A stretch of 64,000 bases of DNA, taken from Nitratireductor kimnyeongensis (lineage in GTDB: Bacteria; Pseudomonadota; Alphaproteobacteria; Rhizobiales; Rhizobiaceae). The stretch is taken from NCBI RefSeq assembly GCF_019891395.1, contig NZ_CP078143.1, positions 2,989,001-3,053,000 of the forward strand, in the 5' to 3' direction. This document shows positions 45,136-52,716 of the stretch, one piece after another. The notes under the pieces were generated by a model, which saw only the letters and a list, made by a program, of their open reading frames with translations, was not told the DNA's origin and made no database searches. Each line of letters begins with the position of its first letter. The first letter of the stretch is position 1. The translations under genes were made by a program, and so were the position numbers.

Positions 45136-45940
45136 GATCCCACTCCACATCCCAGTGTTGCGATAAACGGCGGGAGAGACCTTGTCTGCATTTGAGAAGC
45201 TGAAGCCGCCATTGAGGCGCGCCAGGCCCAGCTTGACCTGGATAGAGCGTATGGCTGGGCAGAGTGCTGACGGACCAGCGGGTTTCAGCGGCGGTGTTTT
45301 CGGCGCAGGCCTGGCGACCGCGCATGAGGAGGGCCGTGACGCCATGGCGTGCCGCTCGCAGGCCAAGCCGGCGGCTGGCGGCGAAATCGTAGGCCCGGGC
45401 CTTGTCCGGCAAGAGGCCGGCGACGGCGGCAAGAGGGGCGTGGGAGAGCCCTTCTTCAAGCGCCCAAAGCACATCGATCGGCTTGTGCGCCTCCACCTGG
45501 ATCATTCGGTTGGGGTCGAGCCCGAGCGCTGCAAGCCCGGGCGGGTAGAGCGCGCCCTCACGATTGGCTATATGGTCCGGCACCACCCACAATATCTTTC
45601 CCGGGCGCTGGCGCAGAAGCCGCGCCAGAAGACAGATACCGAAGCCGATTCCGGCAGTGAAATCGCCATGGTTGGCTGGCAGGATCTCGTGCAAGGCGCC
45701 AGTTTTGAGACCATGGCCGGGCAGGGCGTTGTCAAGCGCTTCCGGCCCGAGCGGAAGAGAGGGGCGGGGCGCTGAAGCAAACCTTTCCTGAGGGGCAATG
45801 CGGCTGCGCAGGGCCTCAAGAACACTGCCCGTTTTTTCGGGCGGCGTAGCGGTGAACCCCTCCCTGCCGGTATGCTGAACCGGGCTGGCACCAGGGGGAA
45901 GAGTTTCCTGAGCCAGCTTCATTTCAACGGCCTGTTTCAT
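45032..45940 (-). CDS. imuA: ImuA, RecA-like accessory protein of the mutasome
   Basis: A 302-residue ImuA of the RecA/SulA-like fold. Visible landmarks are LRSRIAPQER, GPEALDNALPGHGLKTGALHEILP, and then FGICLLARLLRQRPGKILWVVPDHIANREGALYPPGLAALGLDPNRMIQVEA, the family pattern. A canonical Walker A lysine is absent (the loop reads NHGDFTAGIGFG), as in other ImuA proteins. It acts with ImuB and DnaE2 in damage-induced mutagenesis. Its start overlaps the stop of the endonuclease III-like gene by 4 bases, and its final third overlaps imuB, so the four genes form one translationally linked operon. Confidence 0.9.
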   Translation of the reverse strand: MKQAVEMKLAQETLPPGASPVQHTGREGFTATPPEKTGSVLEALRSRIAPQERFASAPRPSLPLGPEALDNALPGHGLKTGALHEILPANHGDFTAGIGFGICLLARLLRQRPGKILWVVPDHIANREGALYPPGLAALGLDPNRMIQVEAHKPIDVLWALEEGLSHAPLAAVAGLLPDKARAYDFAASRRLGLRAARHGVTALLMRGRQACAENTAAETRWSVSTLPSHTLYPGQAGPGAPQWRLQLLKCRQGLSRRLSQHWDVEWDHETLSFRLPAPLADRAPDHAFWQSEASRRWAEAS

Positions 45941-46845
45941 GGCGCAGCCTCCGAGCGTAGGCCGAAAGGCGTGGCAGGTCCCATGGAGCTTTGCGCCATT
46001 GGCCGCATCGTCGATTTTCCCGGATTCAAGTTTTCAGCATTCGCCTTCAGAAGGCTGATTGGATTCACCTTTTCTCTCTTGTCAGGAAGGGGCAGCGGCA
46101 TGTGAAGAAAGTCTTCCAGAAGACGGTCAGGCCGGTGTGTCGGGTTGCGGACACCATGGACGCAAAGCCTGGCGAAAGGGCAGGCCACCCTGTTTTTTCT
46201 GGCGCAAAAGTTTCGCCCAAGATCCTGCATCAGAATGTGGTGCTGTTCGGTCTCTCCCGCTCCCCACCGGTCAGGAACCTGCCGGTTGAGAAGGCGAACC
46301 GACCGTTCCGGCGACGCGCGTTCGGGGACGAGGCCAAGACAGCGGGCGGCACGCCAGTGGGCGGTGTCGACGACGAGGATGCGCTTTCGCAATGTGCTCA
46401 TGTTGAGAGTGGCCGTGCTGGTCTTGGGGCCGACGCCATAAAGACGTTCCAGCCAGACGAGCGCATCATCGACCGGCCATTCGTGCAGAAAATCGAGGCT
46501 GAGATCGCCGCTCAGGCTGGCGATTTCCTGCAGGGCGCGAGGCAGGGCAACGGCTTTGCGATCGGCATGGGTGATGCCTTCGAGCAGGGGATCCAACTCG
46601 TGAAAGGAAGCTTCGGCCAACCGGACCCAGGAGCCCTTGAGCCTTGTCACTTCGAAATGTTCGACAAGTCTTACAAACACAGCCAATGCTGTCTCATTGC
46701 GTGTTCTGGCGCTAAGCATGGCCAGAAGCATTTGACTGACCGGATCGAGACGCGCGAAAGCCTCGGGCGGTCCGAAGACAGCCAGCAAGCGCTGATGGAG
46801 ACTTTCGAGTCGGTCGAAAGGCACAAGAGGCAGGGTGTATTGCAT
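45937..46845 (-). CDS. Endonuclease III (Nth)-like HhH-GPD protein, first gene of the SOS operon
   Basis: A 302-residue HhH-GPD protein. LLAMLSARTRNETALAVFVRLVEHF is the Nth-type helix pair, the HhH hairpin is RLYGVGPKTSTATLNM with the catalytic-position Lys, and VVDTAHWRA holds the catalytic-position Asp. Near the C-terminus the Fe-S motif reads C-x7-C-x5-C (FCARKNRVACPFARLCVHG), with only three of the usual four Cys (canonical C-x6-C-x2-C-x5-C), so cluster binding is uncertain. A ~60-residue extension follows. The ATG at 46845 is chosen because a start at 46875 would lie inside the LexA box. Operon-mates are the translesion genes, which suggests a damage-inducible role. Confidence 0.85.
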   Translation of the reverse strand: MQYTLPLVPFDRLESLHQRLLAVFGPPEAFARLDPVSQMLLAMLSARTRNETALAVFVRLVEHFEVTRLKGSWVRLAEASFHELDPLLEGITHADRKAVALPRALQEIASLSGDLSLDFLHEWPVDDALVWLERLYGVGPKTSTATLNMSTLRKRILVVDTAHWRAARCLGLVPERASPERSVRLLNRQVPDRWGAGETEQHHILMQDLGRNFCARKNRVACPFARLCVHGVRNPTHRPDRLLEDFLHMPLPLPDKREKVNPISLLKANAENLNPGKSTMRPMAQSSMGPATPFGLRSEAAP

Positions 46846-46858
46846 CCCCACACAATAA

Positions 46859-46873
46859 GAACAAAAAGAGAAC
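46859..46873 (-). promoter_or_regulatory. LexA (SOS) box
   Basis: On the minus strand the sequence reads GTTCTCTTTTTGTTC, exactly the alphaproteobacterial LexA direct repeat GTTC-N7-GTTC. It begins 14 bases upstream of the endonuclease III-like start codon (46845), a position expected to block the promoter. No second box was found before imuA, so it likely controls the whole nth-like/imuA/imuB/dnaE2 operon. Confidence 0.9.
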
Positions 46874-47202
46874 AAATCAATCGTTCTATGTCCCCGGAAT
46901 GGGACTGTGTGGAGAAATAAAAAGCCGCCAGACGCTCGGCCCCACGGCAGGCACGAACTGTCTGACGGCTTACTCCAGCGCTCTTATGGCGTTTTCCTGG
47001 AGAGTCCCCTCCGGACTCACAGGAAGAGAAGCATCAAGCGTGCCAAACTCGCGCCATGCCGGTTTTCCGCGGTTTTTCATGGAGTTGGCGAGATGCGGCT
47101 GGTTGTATGAAACGTGTTTTGACCGTTGTGCTGATGCGCAGGCGGGCACGTTGCCCAGAATAGAGGCAGGACGTCCTTTCCGTACCGGAAAAGCTTTCAG
47201 TT
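46874..47202. other. Intergenic region with two inverted repeats
   Basis: About 330 bases with no supportable gene. AAGCCGCCAGAC (46922-46933) pairs with GTCTGACGGCTT (46960-46971), with one mismatch. A second stem is GAGTCC/GGACTC (47002-47007 and 47013-47018), whose arms hold two GANTC methylation sites. A small RNA or bidirectional terminator is possible. A 117-codon plus-strand frame over this region looks non-coding. Confidence 0.5.
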
Positions 47203-48318
47203 TCAGACAGCCACTTCCAAACGGTTGCGTCCGGTGGATTTGGCGCGGTTGAGCGCCGTATCCGCCTGCCCCAGCGCGATCCAGAAGCTTTCCTTGCGCG
47301 GCAGCGGCGTGTGCAGCCCTACACTGACAGTGAGCTCAATCTCGATGCCGTCGAGATGAAATGGTGTCTCGGCAACCGCTTTTTGGATGCGCTCTGCTAG
47401 CCCGAGGGCGCGTTCAGCATCGTAAGCCGGCAGAACCAGCGCAATGGCCTGACCGCCAAAGCTTGCCACCATGTCGGTCTGCCGGACAGCGGACTGAACG
47501 ACTGAAGCCACATGACGCAATGTCTGCTCGCCGGCCGCATGACCATGCGCTTCCACCACCTGGTCAAAGGCATCGATATCGATCAGAGCCATGGAGTAGG
47601 GCTGTCCCGCCCAGTTCATGGCGGCTGCGAGTTCTGGCCCAAGCTTGTCGAAGACCCGTCTGTTCAATAGCCCCGTGGCGGTATCCGTGGTTCCCAATGG
47701 TGCCTCCTTCAAGCGCTGCGGGCCGACATGCGAGCGCTGCAATTCGAGAATGCGGCCAACGACCACCGCTGCGATGACATTGGCGACAATAGCAACAGGT
47801 GCGACTTCCCCCAAGACCTTCATGGCGATTTCCCTCGGCAAAAGAAAGACCGAGATCAATGCAACTGATGTCAATAGCCCGACACCGGCCAGGGCAGGCA
47901 TCGACACCCGGCGTCCTTTCACCATCTGGGCAAAGGCGACACTGACAACACTGCAGATCAAAACCGAGAGCACACCGCTTGTCACCGCAGTTCCACCGAG
48001 CCACAGCCGACCGAGAACTGCCACCGCAGTGGAGGCGGTCAATGCGATCCAACCGCCATAGGTCATTGCGAGAACGACAAAGACATTGCCAATGTCAAAG
48101 GAAATGCCGGACGAGGACGCGGAGAAGAAGGCCGGGCCGATTGCGCCCAACGAAAACAAGACCGACACAAGAAGATGGCGTTGCACCGATGTCAGGGACA
48201 ATCCGACCACGCGCTCGTAAAGAAGCGCCGCAACAACGGCGGCTCCCAAGCCTTGCAGGAATTCGGGTGCGAGTGAAAGCATATCCATAAGGTCTATTTC
48301 CGCAGATGCCTTATTCAT
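47203..48318 (-). CDS. Membrane protein with a degenerate GGDEF domain
   Basis: A 371-residue protein. The N-terminal ~200 residues carry about six membrane segments (e.g. LLVSVLFSLGAIGPAFFSA, FVVLAMTYGGWIALTASTAVAVL). The C-terminal ~165 residues form a GGDEF fold (ATGLLNRRVFDKLGPELA, SMALIDIDAFDQVVEAHGHAAGEQTL). The signature position reads FGGQAIALVL instead of GG(D/E)EF, so diguanylate cyclase activity is unlikely; it may bind or sense nucleotides instead. Start 48318 (ATG) is one choice; ATG 48288 is an alternative. It is divergent from a second GGDEF gene with an intact signature, separated by about 270 bases. Confidence 0.85.
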   Translation of the reverse strand: MNKASAEIDLMDMLSLAPEFLQGLGAAVVAALLYERVVGLSLTSVQRHLLVSVLFSLGAIGPAFFSASSSGISFDIGNVFVVLAMTYGGWIALTASTAVAVLGRLWLGGTAVTSGVLSVLICSVVSVAFAQMVKGRRVSMPALAGVGLLTSVALISVFLLPREIAMKVLGEVAPVAIVANVIAAVVVGRILELQRSHVGPQRLKEAPLGTTDTATGLLNRRVFDKLGPELAAAMNWAGQPYSMALIDIDAFDQVVEAHGHAAGEQTLRHVASVVQSAVRQTDMVASFGGQAIALVLPAYDAERALGLAERIQKAVAETPFHLDGIEIELTVSVGLHTPLPRKESFWIALGQADTALNRAKSTGRNRLEVAV

Positions 48319-48586
48319 TGCTAAGCATGACAAGCCCGTCCCGGGCCTTAAAACACTCCTGTCAGGCAACTGGGCGATGGCCGTTTTCCCGACCACCGAC
48401 AAAAATCCGCAAGCTTTGTGCGAAAGCACAACCCGCCATCGCTTCAACCGCTTCGCAGTATGATGGATAGGACGGGAGAATTACAATAAATTCCCGGTAC
48501 ACGGCCCCGTTTTCAAAGCCATGACATCGCCGGGAGGAGGAACCTTCCGCAAGGTAATATCATCTTTACGAGATCGGATTAATCTT

Positions 48587-49369
48587 ATGCCGGCAAAACG
48601 GGGCGGTGGGATGAGTTGGCTTCAGTCGGCATTCGACAGATTTTTCAAACTGCGGATCTGGCAGCAGGCCTGCTTCGTCACGCTTTTCTCGATGCTGGCT
48701 GCCGAAACGCTCACACTCGTTTTCTACTCCATCTTCTTTTCAGAGCGGCTTCTGCTTGATCTGGTGCTGACTGCGCTCATCACCACCGTAATCGCTTATC
48801 CCATCTCTTACGTCTTCCTGCGCAAGACAGCGATGGTCGCCGAACTGGTAGCGGAACTGGACATGGCGGCCACCACGGATTTTCTGACAGGTTTGCGCAA
48901 CCGGCGGGATTTCATGCGGATCGCCGGTGAGATGATCAGCTCGACAGTCTCATCGGCCGGCGTTGTCCTGATTATCGATGTGGATCATTTCAAACGCATA
49001 AACGACCGTTTCGGCCATGCGGAAGGTGATCGCGTTCTTGTCCTGATCGCGGAGGCCATAAGGCAGAGCGTTCGCGCAAACGATGTCTGTGCCCGGATTG
49101 GCGGGGAAGAGTTTGCGGTTTTCATGCCGGGCGCCGATCTCCCGCTCGCGCACACGATATGCGAGCGCATTGCCATCACCTGCCGTTTGGTCGGCTGCGG
49201 CGCTAACGATGTAGGTATTTCCACAACCGTCAGCATCGGTGTTGCGGTTCACGGCCCCTTGCAATCTCTCGACGAGGTCATCAGAGAGGCCGACACGATG
49301 CTCTACAAGGCAAAACAGGGCGGCCGCGACCGCGTGATGCATCAACCTCCGCGTGATATCGTGGCGTAG
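48587..49369 (+). CDS. Diguanylate cyclase (GGDEF) membrane protein with I-site
   Basis: A 260-residue protein. Two membrane helices near the start (ACFVTLFSMLAAETLTLVFYS and LVLTALITTVIAYPISYVFL) are followed by a GGDEF domain (TTDFLTGLRNRRDFM, LIIDVDHFKRINDRFGHAEGDRVL). The signature is intact as RIGGEEFAVF, and an RxxD inhibitory site (RAND) lies five residues upstream, so active, product-inhibited synthesis of c-di-GMP is expected. ATG 48587 was chosen; ATG 48611 is an alternative. Divergent from the degenerate GGDEF gene, it may be its functional counterpart. Confidence 0.9.
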   Translation: MPAKRGGGMSWLQSAFDRFFKLRIWQQACFVTLFSMLAAETLTLVFYSIFFSERLLLDLVLTALITTVIAYPISYVFLRKTAMVAELVAELDMAATTDFLTGLRNRRDFMRIAGEMISSTVSSAGVVLIIDVDHFKRINDRFGHAEGDRVLVLIAEAIRQSVRANDVCARIGGEEFAVFMPGADLPLAHTICERIAITCRLVGCGANDVGISTTVSIGVAVHGPLQSLDEVIREADTMLYKAKQGGRDRVMHQPPRDIVA

Positions 49370-49395
49370 TCTTGCTTATATCGGTACCCTGAAGG

Positions 49396-49941
49396 TCACT
49401 TGATATCGATGTGAAATACGGACCAAACCCAGCTTCGCTCTTCTTCTTCGGGCGCCTTTCGACCACCCGTATCATAAACGAGCCATAGTGGGCCAAATCC
49501 GCCGATCCCCAGCGGCTCTCCGTCGATCTTCATGGCAAGAATCCATTCACGCGAAGCCATTTTCTCCGCGCTCATTTCCAGACCGAAACCATCGAGAGCG
49601 TAGAGTGTGGTCTTATCACCTGATGGACCGGCTGCTGCGAGCACATCCTTCAGAAGCGGACCTTCCATCTTGAGAGGATGCGGCCAATCCTCGGTATCAG
49701 CATTCACAGTGATGGATTTCTGAGGCAGGGAGGCAAGCGCATCCCAGTCGAACGTATAGGCCTTCTCGAAGGTCTTGTCGTGAAACTTGAGAAATCCATC
49801 GAAGAAGGGATCGAACGCTTCACGGTTTGTCTTCTCAATTTGACCTGTGACAGTGAGGATCGTGCCTTCGGCAAGCGCCGAGGTCGCGGTGGTGACGAAC
49901 AGTGTCAGAGCCGTGAATGATAAGAGCAGCAGGCTGCGCAT
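49396..49941 (-). CDS. Periplasmic molybdopterin-binding-fold protein without cysteine
   Basis: A 181-residue secreted protein. Signal peptide LLLLSFTALTLFVTTATSALA, then a domain like the sulfite-oxidase/oxidoreductase molybdopterin-binding fold: LTVTGQIEKTNREAFDPFFDGF, DWDALASLPQKSITVNADT, HPLKMEGPLLKDVLAAAGP, ALDGFGLEMSAEKMASREWILAMKIDGEPLG and GFGPLWLVYD. It contains no Cys at all, so the Mo-ligating cysteine of sulfite oxidases is absent and catalysis is doubtful. ATG 49941 has GGGAG at good spacing; the longer frame starts at 49962. Function is unknown. Confidence 0.75.
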   Translation of the reverse strand: MRSLLLLSFTALTLFVTTATSALAEGTILTVTGQIEKTNREAFDPFFDGFLKFHDKTFEKAYTFDWDALASLPQKSITVNADTEDWPHPLKMEGPLLKDVLAAAGPSGDKTTLYALDGFGLEMSAEKMASREWILAMKIDGEPLGIGGFGPLWLVYDTGGRKAPEEEERSWVWSVFHIDIK

Positions 49942-50061
49942 GGTTGTCTCCCTTTTCCGCATGAGAATTGAGACACAGCCAGGATGTCAAGGGGAGATGG
50001 TCATAGAAGCGCTGCTGCCTTGGCCTCATCGCGCTCACCCGGAACGGCACGCATTGACGAC

Positions 50062-50289
50062 CTATACGCCTCCACCCTGCTTTCCAGGCCATTTTCCAGC
50101 TTCGATTGCGGCGTGAAGCGCGCGCGCCTTGGCAAGCCATTCTGCACGCACGGAGGGAGGCTGCAGCTTCCAGACACCACCCTGCAGGGCGTCAAACATG
50201 ATTTTCGCGGATATTTCTACCTTGTCCATAAAATCAGAGTTAGCGCCATGCCGAGCGGCGGCAATGGCGCCAACAAAGATTCCTGACAT
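50062..50289 (-). CDS. Small hypothetical protein
   Basis: A 75-residue frame with a plausible protein-like C-terminal half (VEISAKIMFDALQGGVWKLQ, then PSVRAEWLAKARALHAAIEA). An in-frame Met at 50229 could be the true start, giving 55 residues. I do not recognise it. It lies just upstream of the TonB receptor's stop and downstream of the molybdopterin-fold gene on the same strand. Alternative frames on the plus strand look worse. Confidence 0.4.
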   Translation of the reverse strand: MSGIFVGAIAAARHGANSDFMDKVEISAKIMFDALQGGVWKLQPPSVRAEWLAKARALHAAIEAGKWPGKQGGGV

Positions 50290-50331
50290 GAACCTTCAGC
50301 AGTCGCTTCCCCTGCCGAAGGTCGGCGGAGC

Positions 50332-52293
50332 CTAAAAGCGACCGGTCAGGGAGAGCTTGAAAGAGCGTCCCGGTTCCTGCAGCGGCGCAACATGGGAGAA
50401 CTCCTGCCCATAGGTCGCGCGGCTGATATAGGCTGCGTCGAACAAATTGTTCACCTCGCCGCGCAGCGTCAGATGCGGCATGGCTTCGGGAACATATTCC
50501 ACGAAGGCATTGACGACTTCATAGGCTGGAAGGGGCGCGCCACGACCGCCGGTGTCGGGATTGTAGGTGTCCGTCTCCTCAAGCACGAATCTCGCATTCG
50601 CTCCGACCGTCAAACCCCAGGCTGCAAATGTGTGCGCGGCCTCGAGCGTGATGTTCTGCCCGATAGGCGTGGTGAGATAACGTCCCGTGTCGGTATCTGC
50701 AGGATTGCCGTCGATCTCGGCATCGATATCGGCATAGCCGATGCGCAGGAAGCCGTCTTCCCAGCGGTATCCGGCGCCGAGCTCATAGCCCTGCGCACGC
50801 AGGTCATGTTGCAGATGAGGGCCTGCGCCATAGCTGGGCGCGCGCGCATTGTCGATGTCGCTGCGGAAGATCTTGCCTTCCACCCAGAACCCCTGATGCT
50901 CGGCCCGCAAGCCGGCAAAGACATTGTTTGCGGTAACCGGGTCGATGCCTTGGGAATAATCCCAGGCCGGGTTCAAGATGAAGTTTTCAGCAAGCGGGAT
51001 GCCGGCCCAGACACGCGAAATACCTGCGCTTGCCGTCAAGAAGGAGGTAACATCGAACTCGCCGGAGATGTTTCCCGAAAGGCCGGCATTGTCATCCTTG
51101 TAGCCGTTAACGCCTTCAAAGCGCTGGAAATCGGCCCGGCCACCGAAGGAAAGCCGCATGCGATCGGTCAGGTCGAGGCGGGCCTGCGAGTAGACGCCAA
51201 TATTCGTGGCACTCTCGCTTCCGACAATGTTCTCCGACGGGTCTGAAAAATCCTGGTAGTTGAGACTGCCTCTGTCTTTGTAAAAATCGATACCGGCTAC
51301 CACCGAGCCCCTGTCCAGGGCAAAACGATTTTCAATCTTGCCATTGAAGCTGTCTGTCGTGCCGCGTGAACGGGTGCCGGTCTCGGGAATGTCCAGGTCG
51401 GTGAGGCTGTAGGCGAGCTGGATTGTCGGGTCCCACCAGCCTTCGGGCATTTCATTCGTGTAGGTGAAGACGATGTTCTGGCGGGTCAGGTCGTAAACCC
51501 GGCTCGCGGGCACGGGCCGACCACCCGATATGACGCCGACATTCGCGCGGTAGGGGCGCACATTGTCGTCTTTCACATGTTCATAGGAGAGTTCGAAACG
51601 GTGGCCGGTCGGCGCTTCATAGGCAAGCTTGCCGAGGCCACTCAGAAGACCGGTCTCCGAGCCGAGAATCAGATTGCCATCGCCATCCGTGCGCAGACCG
51701 CCATCGGCATATTTGAGAAATCCGAGAATCTCGAAGCCCTGTGACTGACCATAAGCCGAGGCGCTGCCGGTAAAGACATCGCCATTGCTGTCATATTCTC
51801 CCTTGAGGAACCCGCCGAACTGCCGTCCGGGGAGGAGCAGATCCTGCACATCCATGGTTTCATACGAGACCGCACCTGCCAGCGCACCGGGGCCAGCATC
51901 CGCAGGCGCTACACCGGGGTCGATGCTTACTGCCTTCAACAGGGCCGGATCGATGAGGGTCGTCGCATTGTGATGGAAAATTTTGTTGTTCTGGCGGCTG
52001 CCGTCGATGGTGACAGACAGATTGGTCTCTTCGATACCCTGCACGTAGAGCTTCTGAGAGACCGGCAGCGAGCTTCCCACGGAGATGGTCGGCTGAGCCG
52101 CGAACAGGTCCTGCAAATCGGACGGGTTAAGGCGTTCAATATCTGCATCGGTCACGTCGACCGCGTTGGGGGAGTCCTCGGTTGTGTGAATGACAATCCG
52201 GTTCAACTGGGTGGTGTCGCCGTCCTGCGCGCTTGCGCTCAGGGAGAAGAGACTGGCGGACGCCGCCAGCAAGACAACAAATTTACGATGCAT
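50332..52293 (-). CDS. TonB-dependent outer-membrane receptor (siderophore/heme type)
   Basis: A 653-residue outer-membrane transporter. It has a cleavable signal peptide (MHRKFVVLLAASASLFSLSASAQ), a putative TonB box-like RIVIHTTE near residue 31, and a plug domain with LNPSDLQDLFAAQPTISVGSSL, KLYVQGIEETNLSVTIDGSRQ, and GAGALAGAVSYETMD. Then comes a 22-strand barrel with many Tyr/Asp/Gly loops, ending in a terminal Phe (SFKLSLTGRF), as usual for barrels. It probably imports an iron chelate, given the iron box upstream. There are no adjacent periplasmic or ABC genes. ATG at 52293. Confidence 0.92.
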   Translation of the reverse strand: MHRKFVVLLAASASLFSLSASAQDGDTTQLNRIVIHTTEDSPNAVDVTDADIERLNPSDLQDLFAAQPTISVGSSLPVSQKLYVQGIEETNLSVTIDGSRQNNKIFHHNATTLIDPALLKAVSIDPGVAPADAGPGALAGAVSYETMDVQDLLLPGRQFGGFLKGEYDSNGDVFTGSASAYGQSQGFEILGFLKYADGGLRTDGDGNLILGSETGLLSGLGKLAYEAPTGHRFELSYEHVKDDNVRPYRANVGVISGGRPVPASRVYDLTRQNIVFTYTNEMPEGWWDPTIQLAYSLTDLDIPETGTRSRGTTDSFNGKIENRFALDRGSVVAGIDFYKDRGSLNYQDFSDPSENIVGSESATNIGVYSQARLDLTDRMRLSFGGRADFQRFEGVNGYKDDNAGLSGNISGEFDVTSFLTASAGISRVWAGIPLAENFILNPAWDYSQGIDPVTANNVFAGLRAEHQGFWVEGKIFRSDIDNARAPSYGAGPHLQHDLRAQGYELGAGYRWEDGFLRIGYADIDAEIDGNPADTDTGRYLTTPIGQNITLEAAHTFAAWGLTVGANARFVLEETDTYNPDTGGRGAPLPAYEVVNAFVEYVPEAMPHLTLRGEVNNLFDAAYISRATYGQEFSHVAPLQEPGRSFKLSLTGRF

Positions 52294-52374
52294 GCCAAGC
52301 CCTCAAAATCTAATAGTGGTCGAGGTGGCTTGACCCTGCCGGCCTGGCTTCCTTCAGGGCTGAATGCACATATA

Positions 52375-52389
52375 TGATAATATTTATCA
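52375..52389. promoter_or_regulatory. Iron-responsive operator (RirA-type box)
   Basis: TGATAATATTTATCA is a perfect inverted repeat (TGATAA, TAT, TTATCA) and matches the TGA-N9-TCA rhizobial RirA/IRO motif. It lies 82 bases upstream of the TonB receptor start, suggesting repression when iron is plentiful. Fur- or Irr-type binding is the alternative. Confidence 0.75.
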
Positions 52390-52582
52390 AGTTTATGAGT
52401 TGCTTTTTGTCCGGGCGGTGGCTGCTCGTGACAAAAATGTCACCTTGTTGAAGTGCTGGCTTACGACCCACGCGTTCCGCCCACGCCGCCAGGGGCGGGC
52501 GACAGTTTCAACAATAATACTGGGACGAGAAATCTAGCCGCGCCGTGTGACCTGAAAGTCACTGAGATAGGCTCGGAGAAAC

Positions 52583-52659
52583 TGGTCGGAGTGGCAGGAT
52601 TTGAACCTGCGACCCCCTCGTCCCGAACGAGGTGCGCTACCAGGCTGCGCTACACTCCG
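52583..52659 (-). tRNA. tRNA-Pro (CGG)
   Basis: 77 nt on the minus strand with encoded CCA. CGGAGTG pairs with CACTCCG, the anticodon loop reads TTCGGGA with anticodon CGG, and the T arm contains GGTTCAAATCC. Discriminator A. Confidence 0.97.
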
Positions 52660-52716
52660 TGACCAGACGGCGGGCTTATAGCCGCCGACATGAAACTGCG
52701 CAAGATCAAACCGTCA

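Noticed and set aside
46899..47252. 117-codon plus-strand frame
   Set aside because: Rich in Trp/Cys/Arg/Gly and with no family resemblance; overlaps the end of the GGDEF gene and the hairpins.
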